DNA from: Bacteroidota bacterium
GTDB lineage: Bacteria > Bacteroidota > Bacteroidia > Palsa-948
Reading direction: 5' to 3'
DNA length: 64,000 nucleotides
Assembly: GCA_003164895.1 (NCBI GenBank)
Contig: PLUL01000030.1
Coordinates: 23,971-87,970, forward strand
Position numbers and translations under genes: made by a program. The notes beneath the pieces were generated by a model, which made no database searches, was not told the origin of the DNA, and was given only the letters and a program-made list of their open reading frames with translations. Positions 35,607-43,830 of the stretch are shown piece after piece. Positions within the stretch are counted from its first letter, which is position 1, and each line of letters starts with the position of its first letter.

Positions 35607-37711
35607 ATATCTGGAGCCAGATACCATTCTTACGATTGTTCCTGCCGTTCATCATTGGAATTCTCGCAGCTATTTACAGCGGATTACAGATTGTTTTTAT
35701 TGACTATGTCCTGCTTGGACTTTTCATTCTTGTTGCACTTTTTGTTTTCATAAAAAAAATAAACATTTCTTTTCGGTACTCCTGGATTTCCGGATCATTG
35801 ATTACTATTTTACTTTTTCTCTGCGGATTTCAAATCACAGTTTTAAATACGGACAAATCCAATCCAAATCATTTCAGCAAATTTTCTGATGCGGAATTAT
35901 TTTATGTAAAAACTTCCAGCACTTATTTAGAGAAAGAAAAATCGTACAAGATTACCGCGAACGTTTTGGCAGCAAAACAAAATGGCAAATGGATTGAAAC
36001 TTCAGGAAATGTCATGTGTTATTTCAAAAAGGACAGCACGTCAAAAAATATTCACTATGGAGATTGTATGATCCTGAAAACTAAATTCACAGAAATAAAA
36101 TCTCCGCAGAATCCATCCGAGTTTGACTACAAACGTTTTCTTTCCTACCACAACATTTATCATCAGGCATATATTTCTTCAGAAAACTGGAAGTCATTAG
36201 GAATAAACGAGGGGAATAAAATTCTGAGCGCATCTTATTCTCTTCGTGAATATTTGCTGAACATTTACAGAGAAAATAAAATTTCAGGCAATGAATTTGC
36301 AGTCGGCTCGGCTTTAGTGCTCGGCTACACCGATAAACTTGATCAGGATTTGATAAGCGCTTACGCAAGCAGCGGAGCGCTGCATGTGCTTTCGGTTTCC
36401 GGTTTGCATGTGGGAATCATTTATATTATCTGCAATTATTTATTATTCTTTCTCGATAAATTCAAACATGGAAAATTCATTAAAATGATTTTACTTTTGT
36501 CCGCACTATGGTTTTACGCAACACTCACCGGACTTTCTCCTGCGGTATTGCGTTCTGCAGCCATGTTTAGTTTTGTAGTAATTGCAAAAACCTGGCGATA
36601 CGATACAAATATTTTTAACACGCTTGCGGTTTCCTGTTTTGCGCTGCTGATGTTAAATCCCTATTTTATTATGGATGTCGGATTCCAACTTTCCTATCTT
36701 GCGGTGTTCGGGATTGTTTCCATTCAGCCATGGGTTTATGAAAAGTGGCGGCCAAAAACCTGGCTGATGAATGAAATCTGGCTGATCGTTTCTGTTTCAA
36801 TCGCAGCTCAACTAGCAACTTTTCCTCTCGGACTTTTTTACTTTCACCAGTTCCCCAATTATTTTCTACTCTCCAATCTGATCGTAATCCCTGTTTCAAC
36901 AATTATTCTTGGCTATGGATTACTGATGTTTGTTCTCGGAAAAATCTCAGCTATCGGAATAACCTGCGGAAAAATATTTTCATTCTTCGTCTGGATCCTG
37001 AATGAATCTGTACGAATTACAGATGAAACTCCTGGCTCGCTCATTCAGGGGATTTCTCCAAGCATTTTAGAAACAGGAATAATTTATCTTCTGGTGATTT
37101 TTCTTATTGTTTTTATTTATAAAAAACAAATGAAGTATTTTTTTATTTCGCTTTCAACAATAATTATTTCGCTTACTTTTCAAACTATCGAAGCACATTC
37201 CATCCGCAAACAAAAAGCAATTATTGTCTATGATATTCCTAAGATTTCCGCTTATGATTTCATCAATGGAAAACAAACGCTGTTTCTCGCTGACTCATCA
37301 CTCCTTCACAATCAAAGCGGAATGAAATTTCACATCAAACAGAATTGGTGGAACAGAAACGTAGCAAATCAAAAAACATTTGAGAATGAAAAGGAAAATA
37401 TTTTTTCAGATAATAATTTTTCTATCAGGAACAATTTTATTCAATTTGAAAATAAAAGAATTGTCGTAGTGAAAGAACTTCCTGCTTTTAATCCTTCCAT
37501 TAATCAGAAACTAAAAGTTGATATTATTATCCTTTCAAAGAATGCTAAAATAGAAATTCAGGAACTTCAAAAATGGTATGAGTTCAAAAAAATAATCTTC
37601 GATTCTTCAAACTCCAAATGGAAAATAGAAAAGTGGAAAAAGGAATGTGTGGATTTAAAAATTGATTTCTATTCAGTAAATGATTTGGGAGCTTATATCG
37701 AAGAAATATAA
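35603..37711 (+). CDS. comEC: ComEC/Rec2-family competence protein without lactamase domain
   Basis: The 702-residue inner-membrane protein has N-terminal spans and a DUF4131-type OB-like periplasmic part (to about 180). The ComEC core follows with the signature ALHVLSVSGLHVGIIYIICN, TGLSPAVLRSAAMFSFV and MDVGFQLSYLAVFGI. ComEC forms the DNA-translocation channel in natural transformation. The C-terminal 180 residues do not show the HxHxDH motif of the metallo-beta-lactamase domain present in many homologues; this short form is common in Bacteroidota. Overlaps the YggS gene by ATGA. Competence is a plausible but unproven ability. Confidence 0.9.
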   Translation: MNIWSQIPFLRLFLPFIIGILAAIYSGLQIVFIDYVLLGLFILVALFVFIKKINISFRYSWISGSLITILLFLCGFQITVLNTDKSNPNHFSKFSDAELFYVKTSSTYLEKEKSYKITANVLAAKQNGKWIETSGNVMCYFKKDSTSKNIHYGDCMILKTKFTEIKSPQNPSEFDYKRFLSYHNIYHQAYISSENWKSLGINEGNKILSASYSLREYLLNIYRENKISGNEFAVGSALVLGYTDKLDQDLISAYASSGALHVLSVSGLHVGIIYIICNYLLFFLDKFKHGKFIKMILLLSALWFYATLTGLSPAVLRSAAMFSFVVIAKTWRYDTNIFNTLAVSCFALLMLNPYFIMDVGFQLSYLAVFGIVSIQPWVYEKWRPKTWLMNEIWLIVSVSIAAQLATFPLGLFYFHQFPNYFLLSNLIVIPVSTIILGYGLLMFVLGKISAIGITCGKIFSFFVWILNESVRITDETPGSLIQGISPSILETGIIYLLVIFLIVFIYKKQMKYFFISLSTIIISLTFQTIEAHSIRKQKAIIVYDIPKISAYDFINGKQTLFLADSSLLHNQSGMKFHIKQNWWNRNVANQKTFENEKENIFSDNNFSIRNNFIQFENKRIVVVKELPAFNPSINQKLKVDIIILSKNAKIEIQELQKWYEFKKIIFDSSNSKWKIEKWKKECVDLKIDFYSVNDLGAYIEEI

Positions 37712-37738
37712 TCTCATAACTTTACCAAAAAATATTCT

Positions 37739-38254
37739 GTGGAATTTAAAATTGGAGATAAAATTTCTTTTCTAAATGAAAAGGGAACCGGGGTTATCAC
37801 AAACATTCTCACCAACTATCGTGTGCTGGTGATGAACGATGATGGATTTGAAATTTCTTATCCGTTGAGTGAACTTGTTCTACTTGCAAGCAAATCAGAA
37901 TACAAAATGGATTCTAAATGGAAGAATGAAAAAGAAGAACAGGAAATAAAACCTCCTTCGCATTTAGCAGTTGATGAAGCATGGGAGGTTGATTTACATC
38001 TTCACGAACTGCTTGATTCGTACCTGCAAAAAAGCGATTATGAAAAATTAACTTTCCAGATAAAATATTTTAAAAAGTGCATGGATGCGGCAATCGCTCA
38101 CAGAATAAAAAAAGTAATTTTTATTCACGGAGTCGGCAAAGGAACTCTCAAGCAGGAAATTCTTCACGCGCTGAAAGATTATGAACGAGTTAGAAATTAC
38201 GATGCACCTTTCAGAAAGTACGGCTACGGCGCATTGGCGGTAGAAATCAGTTAG
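37739..38254 (+). CDS. Short DUF2027/Smr-domain protein
   Basis: The 171-residue protein starts with GTG. It has an SH3-like N-domain (FKIGDKISFLNEKGTGVITN, DGFEISYPLSELVLL) as in DUF2027 proteins of Bacteroidota. It then has an Smr domain with VDLHLHELLDSY (DLHxH motif), FIHGVGKGTLKQEIL (HGxGxG motif) and a YGYGALAVEI end. Smr domains nick or bind DNA or RNA (MutS2 relatives, ribosome rescue). The usual DUF2027 protein is about twice as long with a middle domain, so this one is a compact form. It follows comEC by 27 nt. Confidence 0.87.
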   Translation: MEFKIGDKISFLNEKGTGVITNILTNYRVLVMNDDGFEISYPLSELVLLASKSEYKMDSKWKNEKEEQEIKPPSHLAVDEAWEVDLHLHELLDSYLQKSDYEKLTFQIKYFKKCMDAAIAHRIKKVIFIHGVGKGTLKQEILHALKDYERVRNYDAPFRKYGYGALAVEIS

Positions 38255-38308
38255 CCCCGTCCCTAAAGGGAGAAGTGGACTTTACTCCCCTTCAGGGGTT
38301 GGGGGCAA
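38254..38308. repeat. CCCCTTCAGGGGTTGGGG palindromic intergenic element
   Basis: GCCCCGTCCCTAAAGGGAG and CTCCCCTTCAGGGGTTGGGG each form a small hairpin. From memory, near-identical pieces occur dispersed in Bacteroidota genomes. It directly follows the Smr gene stop and precedes the rnpB promoter, and could serve as a terminator-like structure. Confidence 0.6.
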
Positions 38309-38324
38309 GTACTTTGGTTTTTCT

Positions 38325-38332
38325 TATCTTCG
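38325..38332 (+). promoter_or_regulatory. -7-like element (TTCG variant) of rnpB
   Basis: TATCTTCG, one base off TAnnTTTG, 17 nt before the first base of the P1 helix. Confidence 0.45.
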
Positions 38333-38339
38333 CTCATTA

Positions 38340-38352
38340 AGTTCTTTAACAT
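38340..38352 (+). promoter_or_regulatory. boxA-like antitermination motif at the rnpB 5' end
   Basis: AGTTCTTTAACAT. The core GTTCTTTAACA differs from the E. coli rrn boxA core (GCTCTTTAACA) at one base. It overlaps the first bases of P1. Confidence 0.4.
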
Positions 38353-38690
38353 ATCAGACCGCTCTATCGCTCCGATGAAAATCGGGGAGGAAAGTCCGGA
38401 CAACAGAGAGCATCCTGTCCCGATTTATTTCGGGATTTCCGGGAGCAAATCACGGAACAAGAAAGTGCCGCAGAAACCAAACCGCCTGGCTTATACCGCA
38501 AAGGTAAGGGTGAAATCGCGAGGTAAGAGCTCACGCATCACGCAAGCAATTGTGCGTTGAAGGCAAACCTCAGGAGTTGCAATGCCGAATAGTGAATGAC
38601 TGCTCGTCTCGTTTCAATGCGAAGTTCATTGGTAGGCAGCATAGATAAATGATAGGGCAAGACAGAATCCGGCTTACAGGTCTGATATGT
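38349..38690 (+). ncRNA. rnpB: RNase P RNA, class A
   Basis: The catalytic RNA that trims tRNA 5' ends. Universally conserved blocks are present in order: GAGGAAAGTCCGGACA (CR I), CAGAGAGCA, GAAAGTGCCGCAGAAA, AAGGGTGAAA, GGTAAGAGCTCAC, GGCAAACC and ACAGAATCCGGCTTA (CR V). The ends ACATATCAGACC (38349-38360) and GGTCTGATATGT (38679-38690) are perfect complements and form the P1 helix, which fixes both boundaries at about 342 nt, normal for class A. It lies between the Smr gene and the transhydrogenase operon. Confidence 0.97.
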
Positions 38691-38708
38691 TAATTTTTCT
38701 ACACTACA

Positions 38709-38759
38709 ATTACACCGATTTATAAAAGGCACTTGGGTAGTCGTATAAATCAATGTAAT
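38709..38759. repeat. ATTACACCGATTTATA inverted-repeat element, copy 3 (diverged)
   Basis: ATTACACCGATTTATA (38709-38724) faces TATAAATCAATGTAAT (38744-38759), an inverted repeat with two mismatches. It shares the GATTACACCGAT core family with copies at 1593 and 53788. It follows rnpB by 18 nt but is followed by an A-run, so it is not a normal terminator for it. Confidence 0.65.
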
Positions 38760-38814
38760 TAAAAAAAACGTTGGATTTCTCCTTCGGGGTTTTTATGTTT
38801 TTGCTGAGTGAAAA

Positions 38815-40212
38815 TTAATCCATCGTCTTCAACTCGGCAACTAATTCGGTAAGTGCTTTCTTAGCATCGCCAAAGAACATGCTTGTTTTTGGGTTGTAAA
38901 AAAGTTCGTTATCAATACCTGCATAACCCGCGCTCATAGAGCGTTTGTTAATGATGATGTTCTTTGCGTTCTCGGCTTCCAATATCGGCATTCCGTAAAT
39001 AGGCGAAGCAGGATTTGTTTTAGCGGCAGGATTCACCACATCGTTTGCACCTACAATAAGCACCACATCTGTATTTGAAAATTCAGGATTAATGTCGTCC
39101 ATCTCCACTAATTTATCATAGGAAACATTTGCTTCCGCCAAAAGCACGTTCATGTGTCCGGGCATACGTCCTGCCACAGGGTGAATAGCATATTTTACCG
39201 ATACGCCTCTTGATTCCAACAACATTTCCAGTTCATGAATTACGTGCTGTGCCTGAGCAACTGCTAATCCGTAACCCGGAACGATGACCACGCTCTTTGA
39301 ATAATTCATCAGCACCGCAACATCCGATACCGATGCTTCTTTGGTGGTTCCTTTCACTTCGTTTCCTTCAGCAGCAGCGCTTCCTGCACCAAATGCTCCG
39401 AAGATCACATTGGAAAGCGGGCGGTTCATTGCTTTACACATAATGAGTGTGAGCAGAGTTCCGGCAGAACCTACTAGAATACCTCCAGTTAACATTACTT
39501 TATTTCCATACAGGAATCCGCCAAACGCAGCAGCAAGTCCTGTGAAAGAGTTAAGAAGAGAAATTACTACCGGCATATCCGCACCACCGATGGGCAGAGT
39601 AAATAAAATTCCGTAAAGGAGGGCGGAGGCAAAAAGTGCGTATGCAAGCATTAAACTTCCTCCTGAATAAACCATGTATGCGCCAAAGAGCAGAACGAAA
39701 AGCATGAACACATTGTTGATCATGTTGTATGCAGGTAGGCGAACGGGTTTGTTCATGTTGCCGTTCAGTTTAAGAAAGGCGATCATACTTCCTGAAAAAG
39801 AAACCGAACCAATTACAAGTCCTGCAATAATAGCGATGAGTGTTCCGGTTGTTGCAGGTTCACCGCTGTGCATGTGATGCGTGAATTCGATCAAAGAGAT
39901 CAAAGCCGCACAGGCGCCTCCCATTCCGTTGAAGATGGAAACAAGTTGTGGCATGGCAGTCATCTGAACTTTTTTAGCAGTCATCCAACCGATAATGGTA
40001 CCAACGGCAATCGCTCCAAAGATCATTGCGTAGATCATTGGCGCTACTTCGCCAGTGTGAAGAAAGATGGTTCCCAGAATGGCGATGGTCATTCCCACTG
40101 CGCCGATCAAATTTCCGTTGCGGGCAGTTTTTGCATTTCCCATCATCTTAAGTCCGAAGATGAATGTTACGGAACCAATGAGGTAGCAGATTTCGAGTAA
40201 GTGTTGTTTCAT
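38815..40212 (-). CDS. pntB: NAD(P) transhydrogenase subunit beta
   Basis: The 465-residue protein has about nine membrane spans (domain II) in its first 275 residues. The NADP(H)-binding domain III follows with VVIVPGYGLAVAQAQHVIHE, YAIHPVAGRMPGHMNVLLAEA, VLIVGANDVVNPAA and PIYGMPILEAENAKNI. With the alpha subunits it couples hydride transfer from NADH to NADP+ to proton entry, making NADPH. It is the last gene of a three-gene pnt operon. Length matches PntB (about 460). Confidence 0.97.
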   Translation of the reverse strand: MKQHLLEICYLIGSVTFIFGLKMMGNAKTARNGNLIGAVGMTIAILGTIFLHTGEVAPMIYAMIFGAIAVGTIIGWMTAKKVQMTAMPQLVSIFNGMGGACAALISLIEFTHHMHSGEPATTGTLIAIIAGLVIGSVSFSGSMIAFLKLNGNMNKPVRLPAYNMINNVFMLFVLLFGAYMVYSGGSLMLAYALFASALLYGILFTLPIGGADMPVVISLLNSFTGLAAAFGGFLYGNKVMLTGGILVGSAGTLLTLIMCKAMNRPLSNVIFGAFGAGSAAAEGNEVKGTTKEASVSDVAVLMNYSKSVVIVPGYGLAVAQAQHVIHELEMLLESRGVSVKYAIHPVAGRMPGHMNVLLAEANVSYDKLVEMDDINPEFSNTDVVLIVGANDVVNPAAKTNPASPIYGMPILEAENAKNIIINKRSMSAGYAGIDNELFYNPKTSMFFGDAKKALTELVAELKTMD

Positions 40213-40242
40213 ATAATCGTCAATAATTATTTCGTTGTTATT

Positions 40243-40551
40243 TTATTTCTTTTTCTTGAACATTTCCAACATGCGGTCGGTTACTACAAATCCTCCAACC
40301 ACGTTCAACGTTCCAAGCAATACTGCAAGACATCCGAGAATGAGAGCAACTGTGTCTGTTGGATTAACGTTGAGCATAACATAAATTGCTCCTACTATAA
40401 CTACACCGTGAATAGCATTTGCGCCAGACATCAGCGGAGTGTGTAACACAGTTGGCACACCGCCAATTACTTCCACGCCCACAAATACCGAGAGAATGAT
40501 GAAGTAGATCATTTCTCTATTGTCGTTAAAAAAGGTTAATACTTGTTCCAT
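40243..40551 (-). CDS. pntAB: NAD(P) transhydrogenase subunit alpha, membrane part
   Basis: The 102-residue protein has three membrane spans with MIYFIILSVFVGVEVIGGVP, LHTPLMSGANAIHGVVIVGA and LGTLNVVGGFVVTDRMLEMF. It is the separated C-terminal membrane segment of PntA, as in Rhodospirillum rubrum where the alpha subunit is split. It sits between the NAD-binding alpha part (30 nt upstream) and pntB (30 nt downstream). The order and lengths show the operon is complete. Confidence 0.96.
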   Translation of the reverse strand: MEQVLTFFNDNREMIYFIILSVFVGVEVIGGVPTVLHTPLMSGANAIHGVVIVGAIYVMLNVNPTDTVALILGCLAVLLGTLNVVGGFVVTDRMLEMFKKKK

Positions 40552-40581
40552 ATATTATATTGAGTTGATAATTGTTAGTTG

Positions 40582-41709
40582 TTATGCAGTTACTGGTTTT
40601 ACGACACTGGGATGCACCGCAATTCCTTTATGAACAATCAAACTTCCTTTAGTAATATCTTCTGCCATTTCCCATTTGAATTTGTCCTTATCAGCCAAGT
40701 GGAGAAGAAGTGTTTCAATATTTTTTGCATATAAGTCGCTCGCGTTAAGCGGAAGTAATGAAGGAATATTTCCTTCACCAATAATGGTAACTCCGTTCTT
40801 CACCACATTTTTATTTAACTCGCTGCCCACAACGTTTCCGCCTTGTTCAACTGCCATGTCAACGATCACGCTGCCGAAACGCATGCTCTTCACCATTTCT
40901 TCTGTAACAAGAAGCGGAGCTTTTTTCCCGGGGATCAATGCAGTGGTGATTACGATGTCGGCTTCTTTCACGTGCTTGCCAACAAGCTCTTGTTGTTTCT
41001 TCAGAAATTCTTCGGAAACGCCTTTCACATATCCGCCTTCCATTTTAATTGAATCATCGCCTTTCATTTCAATAAACTTTCCGCCAAGCGACTGAACCTG
41101 TTCTTTTGTTTCAGGACGAATGTCACTCACTTCAACCACCGCGCCAAGGCGTTTTGCTGTTGCAATTGCCTGTAATCCTGCAACTCCTGCTCCGAAGATT
41201 ACAACTTTAGATGGTTTTATTGTTCCTGCGGCTGTTGTCATCATCGGAAATATTTTTCCTAATGTATCGGCTGCCATGATCACTGCTTTGTAACCTGCAA
41301 GGTTTGCCTGTGATGAAAGTGCATCCATTTTTTGTGCACGAGAAATACGCGGCACGGCATCCATTGAAAAAGCAGAAATTCCAGCAACAGAACAGGCATC
41401 TACCAATTGAGGATTTGTTGCGGCAAACATGAAGGAAATGAGAATCGCTTCCTTTTTCATTTTGCTGATTTCATCCGATTGAGGAGCATTCACTTTTAAA
41501 ACCACATCAGCATCAGAATAACATTTAGTATTGTCAACTAAAGTTGCTCCGGCTGCTGTGTAAGCTTCATCGGCATAAAAGGAATTAACGCCTGCGCCTT
41601 TTTCAACCATTACTTCAAATCCTTTTTTAACCAATCCTTTCACCACATCGGGCGTAAGCGCAACGCGGTTTTCTTTTAACTTGGTTTCTTTTGGAACAGA
41701 TAGTTTCAT
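40582..41709 (-). CDS. pntAA: NAD(P) transhydrogenase subunit alpha, NAD-binding part
   Basis: The 375-residue soluble domain I begins MKLSVPKETKLKENRVALTP, the alanine-dehydrogenase/PNT N-terminal motif. It has the NAD Rossmann motif VVIFGAGVAGLQAIATAKRLGAVV and the sequence TTALIPGKKAPLLV. It binds NADH on the cytoplasmic side of the transhydrogenase. First gene of the pnt operon, reading toward pntAB and pntB. The mature length is that of the split-type subunit. A TACATTCG element about 125 nt upstream may be its -7. Confidence 0.96.
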   Translation of the reverse strand: MKLSVPKETKLKENRVALTPDVVKGLVKKGFEVMVEKGAGVNSFYADEAYTAAGATLVDNTKCYSDADVVLKVNAPQSDEISKMKKEAILISFMFAATNPQLVDACSVAGISAFSMDAVPRISRAQKMDALSSQANLAGYKAVIMAADTLGKIFPMMTTAAGTIKPSKVVIFGAGVAGLQAIATAKRLGAVVEVSDIRPETKEQVQSLGGKFIEMKGDDSIKMEGGYVKGVSEEFLKKQQELVGKHVKEADIVITTALIPGKKAPLLVTEEMVKSMRFGSVIVDMAVEQGGNVVGSELNKNVVKNGVTIIGEGNIPSLLPLNASDLYAKNIETLLLHLADKDKFKWEMAEDITKGSLIVHKGIAVHPSVVKPVTA

Positions 41710-41741
41710 ATTTCTTTATTTAATTTTTTGGTTATCAGAAA

Positions 41742-41772
41742 CAAGAATCCCCATGCAAAAGCATAGGGACTG
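41742..41772 (-). other. Short hairpin in the pnt leader
   Basis: GTCCCTATGC-TTTT-GCATGGGG on the minus strand can pair over about eight bases in the untranslated leader before pntAA. No T-run follows. Role unknown. Confidence 0.35.
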
Positions 41773-41833
41773 AATTGTTTTAGAGAATATTAGATTTTGA
41801 ATTCTTTTTCTTCATATAACCAATTTAAGATTG

Positions 41834-41841
41834 CGAATGTA
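41834..41841 (-). promoter_or_regulatory. -7-like element (TTCG variant) of the pnt operon
   Basis: TACATTCG on the minus strand, one base off TAnnTTTG, about 125 nt before the pntAA ATG. Confidence 0.3.
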
Positions 41842-41877
41842 GAAATATTCGTTAAAACGACAATATGACGAATATCA

Positions 41878-42753
41878 TCATTTTATGAGATAATATTTTT
41901 CTTCTGCTTGTTTAAGCGAATTACCATTGAAATGCCACCATTCAGTAGTAATGCTTGTGAAGCCGGCATCGGTCATTATTTCTCTTAACAGTTTTCGATT
42001 TTCAAACTGTCGCCAGGAAAGTTTTCCATCGTTGATCATTCTCTTTTCTGCAATAGGATGTCCTAGTTCTCCAAAATAATCGTAAGGAGTTCCCATATCC
42101 ATTTCCCATCCATTTTCGTTTACGATGCTTACATCCACCGCACATCCGTAATTATGCAGCGAGCCGACTTGCGGGTCGGAAACGTATTTATTCTTTAATT
42201 TTTCTGGAACTTGTAATTCATCCCACATGGTTTGCTGAATGCTAAGTGGTCGAACACCATCATATATAATGAGTGAATAAAAAGGAAATTTCTTTTTCAA
42301 TAAATATTGCGCTTTCGAAAGTTTTTCGGCAATGTCTTTTTGCAGATAACAGTTCTTGATTTCACCATAAAGATTTTTGTGAAGAAAATTATCTTCGGTT
42401 GCATATTTTAGGTTGACAACAATACTTGTATCTATTTGTTTGATATTAACCAATCCGAATGTGATGAATTGTTGCTCCAAGAAAGTGTGTCTGTCTTCAG
42501 CTTTCGGTTTCGGAACTGAGACTTCAGGTTTTGCTGAAGAAAATAAAGTAGGGAAAACAGAAGCGGAAAATATTTTTTCTCCATACATCATTTGTTCAAA
42601 TGTCTTCGGAATGCGCACTACATCTTTCATAGGAGTTTGAAAAAGATACAAAAGCATTATCTCAACGCTGATGACAATAAAAGCAAGTATGGAATATCTT
42701 TTCAGCACAAAATTTATTTTGTTGCCGAAATTACACTTTTCGCGCAAAATCAA
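41878..42753 (-). CDS. VanX-like M15D D-Ala-D-Ala dipeptidase
   Basis: The 291-residue protein has one N-terminal membrane segment (SILAFIVISVEIMLLYLF, about 21-38) and a peptidase M15 domain. It shows VNLKYATEDNF, YDGVRPLSIQQTMWDEL, GSLHNYGCAVDVSI (the SxHxxGxAxD zinc and catalytic motif) and TEWWHF (the EHWH-like zinc ligand block). VanX-type enzymes cleave D-Ala-D-Ala. Outside vancomycin clusters they serve cell-wall recycling, which is the likely role here as no van genes are nearby. It is anchored facing the periplasm. Divergent from the pseudouridine synthase gene. Confidence 0.9.
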   Translation of the reverse strand: MILREKCNFGNKINFVLKRYSILAFIVISVEIMLLYLFQTPMKDVVRIPKTFEQMMYGEKIFSASVFPTLFSSAKPEVSVPKPKAEDRHTFLEQQFITFGLVNIKQIDTSIVVNLKYATEDNFLHKNLYGEIKNCYLQKDIAEKLSKAQYLLKKKFPFYSLIIYDGVRPLSIQQTMWDELQVPEKLKNKYVSDPQVGSLHNYGCAVDVSIVNENGWEMDMGTPYDYFGELGHPIAEKRMINDGKLSWRQFENRKLLREIMTDAGFTSITTEWWHFNGNSLKQAEEKYYLIK

Positions 42754-42814
42754 AATAAAAAATATTCATACTGATCATAAATCTTCTTTTCTCTGTAAGT
42801 CGTTGCAAATATTT

Positions 42815-42822
42815 TATCTTTG
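42815..42822 (+). promoter_or_regulatory. -7 element of the RluB-type gene
   Basis: TATCTTTG exactly matches TAnnTTTG and lies 6 nt before ATG 42829, implying a nearly leaderless transcript. Confidence 0.55.
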
Positions 42823-42828
42823 CCAACT

Positions 42829-43731
42829 ATGAAACCAAATAATTTTAAGTCGAGAGGAAAAAGCAGTTTTAAACCGAAGAAAGAAGGAGGATTTAATTCG
42901 GAAAGGAAAAAAGAATTTCATCCAAAGAGAAAAAGCAGTTTTGTTCAGAAAAAGAAATACCATGTTCAGCCAAATTCAGATGGTAAACCTACGCCGGTTC
43001 TTGCAAAACAGGTAGGTGAAAATCTTATTCGCCTGAATAAATATCTTTCCAATGCCGGCATTTGTTCCCGAAGGGAAGCTGATACTTTTATCGCCACAGG
43101 AGTTGTAAAAGTGAATGGAGAAATTATTACTCAGCTTGGTTATAAAATTTCGCCAACTGATAAAGTTCAGTTTGGCGGAAATTCAGTTCATAAAGAAAAA
43201 AGCGTTTACATTCTTCTGAATAAACCCAAAGGATATATCACCACTTGCGATGATCCGCAGGAAAGAGAAACTGTTCTTGATTTGATTCATGGTGTGAATG
43301 AACGTGTTTATCCTGTAGGAAGATTGGATAGAAATACTTCCGGACTTCTGCTGCTGACCAATGACGGTGATTTGGCGAAAACGCTGATGCATCCGAAATA
43401 TAAAGTTGCTAAGATTTACAATGTGGTTTTAGATAAGGATCTTAGTACGGCAGATTTTGAAAAAATACAAAAAGGAATCGGACTTGAAGATGGTTTTATA
43501 AAAGTGGATGACGTTGCATACGTTGATGGTGCAGATTCAAGAAGAGAAATTGGAATTGAAATTCATTCCGGTAAGAATAGAGTTATTCGCAGGATATTTG
43601 AAAGTCTCGGATATAAAGTGGATAAATTGGACAGAGTTCTTTACGCCTCGCTCACCAAGAAAAACCTTCCTCGCGGCAAGTGGCGCTTCCTCGCAGAAAA
43701 TGAAGTGAGAATGCTGAAACGGATTGGTTGA
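42829..43731 (+). CDS. RluB/RsuA-family pseudouridine synthase
   Basis: I start at ATG 42829; the upstream TTG 42820 lies in the -7 element. The 300-residue product has a very basic N-terminal tail (about 60 residues, rich in K, F and S). An S4 RNA-binding domain follows (IRLNKYLSNAGICSRREADT) and then a pseudouridine synthase domain with the catalytic aspartate D167 in VGRLDRNTSGLLLLTNDG. Such enzymes convert one uridine in 23S or 16S rRNA. The extended basic tail is common in Bacteroidota homologues. RluB is the best match; the exact site is not provable. Confidence 0.92.
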   Translation: MKPNNFKSRGKSSFKPKKEGGFNSERKKEFHPKRKSSFVQKKKYHVQPNSDGKPTPVLAKQVGENLIRLNKYLSNAGICSRREADTFIATGVVKVNGEIITQLGYKISPTDKVQFGGNSVHKEKSVYILLNKPKGYITTCDDPQERETVLDLIHGVNERVYPVGRLDRNTSGLLLLTNDGDLAKTLMHPKYKVAKIYNVVLDKDLSTADFEKIQKGIGLEDGFIKVDDVAYVDGADSRREIGIEIHSGKNRVIRRIFESLGYKVDKLDRVLYASLTKKNLPRGKWRFLAENEVRMLKRIG

Positions 43732-43830
43732 TTCTCTCGTTAAGAAATAATTTTCCTCACCAGTCGTTGTGAATAGATAATCTCATCTTTTGAATTTTTC
43801 TTTTCCTTTTTTCGCAATTTTGTACCAGTT

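Noticed and set aside
38375-38753. Small open frames on both strands over the rnpB region
   Set aside because: They overlap the RNase P RNA, whose conserved blocks and P1 pairing explain the sequence.
38709-38759. Terminator of rnpB
   Set aside because: The hairpin is followed by A-rich and not T-rich sequence on the plus strand, and it matches a dispersed repeat.
41878-42753. Vancomycin-resistance locus (VanX)
   Set aside because: No vanH, vanA-type ligase or van regulators nearby, and the protein is membrane anchored. A wall-recycling role fits better.
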